NCBI GenBank assembly: GCA_946612055.1
Contig: CAMOEH010000034.1
Location: forward strand, 1-6,318
Origin: an uncultured Bacillota bacterium
GTDB taxonomy: Bacteria > Bacillota_I > Bacilli_A > RFN20 > CAG-826
DNA: 6,318 bases
Reading direction: 5' to 3'
Shown: positions 6,065 through 6,318 of the stretch, piece after piece
How positions within the stretch are numbered: the stretch's first letter is position 1
Layout: every line of letters starts with the position of its first letter
Position numbers and translations under genes: made by a program
The notes under the pieces: generated by a model
What the model saw: the letters and a program-made list of their open reading frames with translations, nothing else
Databases searched by the model: none
What the model was told of the DNA's origin: nothing

Positions 6065-6094
6065 AAAGAAAGCCCGAGTTATTCACCCGGGCTT
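6063..6094 (-). terminator. Intrinsic terminator of the alcohol dehydrogenase gene
   Basis: On the - strand AAGCCCGGGT (6094-6085) pairs with ACTCGGGCTT (6079-6070). This is a 10-bp stem with one G-U pair and the 5-nt loop GAATA, followed by TCTTTTG (6069-6063). It starts 4 nt after the TAA of the alcohol dehydrogenase gene. The last bases of the T-tract are also the TG of the extended -10 of the next gene. Confidence 0.85.
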
Positions 6095-6098
6095 CGTC

Positions 6099-6318
6099 TT
6101 ACATCAATTCGCGGTAGAGACGGAGAACGTCTTCTTTGCTAATCGGGGCTGGATTGCCTGGCATGCAAGCGTCTTTCATGGCGCAATCGGCAATGAAGTC
6201 GAGGTCTTTTTCTTTCATGAAGGCAAGGCCATGGGGGATGCCAACGTCATCAGAGAGTTTGATGACGGCATCGATCGCGGCTTGACGGTATTCTTCTTGG
6301 CTCATCTTTTCATAGCCA
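6099..6318 (-). CDS. C-terminus of an iron-containing alcohol dehydrogenase (5' end outside window)
   Basis: The frame is open to the window edge and the last 72 residues are seen. They match the C-terminal helical domain of group III (Fe-dependent) alcohol dehydrogenases, the butanol dehydrogenase/lactaldehyde reductase type. The features are AAIDAVIKLSDDVGIP, then KDLDFIADCAMKDACMPGNP, then a terminal helix (KEDVLRLYRELM). DACxxGNP followed by an E-D-V-x-x-x-Y helix is the usual end of this family. The Met at 6305 is internal, because codons for GYEK precede it in frame. The enzymes reduce aldehydes to alcohols with NAD(P)H during fermentation; the substrate cannot be told from this part. 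The metal-binding His residues lie upstream of the window. Confidence 0.9.
   Translation of the reverse strand, partial: GYEKMSQEEYRQAAIDAVIKLSDDVGIPHGLAFMKEKDLDFIADCAMKDACMPGNPAPISKEDVLRLYRELM

Overview
This 6.3-kb window looks like a chromosomal segment of a small-genome, low-to-mid GC Gram-positive bacterium of class Bacilli, perhaps an uncultured gut lineage near Erysipelotrichales/RF39. That placement is inferred from the gene set (PepF, a flavodoxin_4-type protein, a Ser/Glu-rich lipoprotein, an Fe-type alcohol dehydrogenase) and from very compact spacing. TGA is used as a stop (PepF, HAD gene) and Trp is encoded by TGG, so the code is standard and not that of Mycoplasma.

Layout. Left (1-1356, + strand): the last 54 codons of a membrane protein overlap by ATGA with a patatin-like phospholipase gene. 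Centre-left (1327-1992, - strand): a lipoprotein with a long Ser/Glu linker converges on the patatin gene and overlaps its 3' end by 30 bp. Its probable terminator lies antisense inside patatin codons. A 100-bp divergent intergenic region (1993-2092) carries back-to-back promoters. Centre (2093-4472, + strand): oligoendopeptidase F and a flavodoxin-like protein, ended by a strong hairpin at 4487-4514 that can also work on the other strand. Right (4664-6048, - strand): a two-gene unit made of a HAD phosphatase and, overlapping it by ATGA, an unrecognised 249-residue protein with a PD-(D/E)XK nuclease-like motif set. Far right (6099 to window edge, - strand): the C-terminus of an iron-containing alcohol dehydrogenase with its own terminator.

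How the parts fit. Most genes are housekeeping-like: peptide breakdown (PepF), lipid ester hydrolysis (patatin), flavin redox, phosphate-ester hydrolysis (HAD) and fermentative alcohol/aldehyde metabolism. I see no mobile element, CRISPR array, tRNA or rRNA, and no convincing complete new system. The points most worth a second look are the HAD/PD-(D/E)XK pair, two promoters placed so that the mRNA would start at or next to the ATG (leaderless), a terminator whose T-tract runs into the next gene's extended -10, and a terminator embedded antisense in a neighbour's coding sequence.
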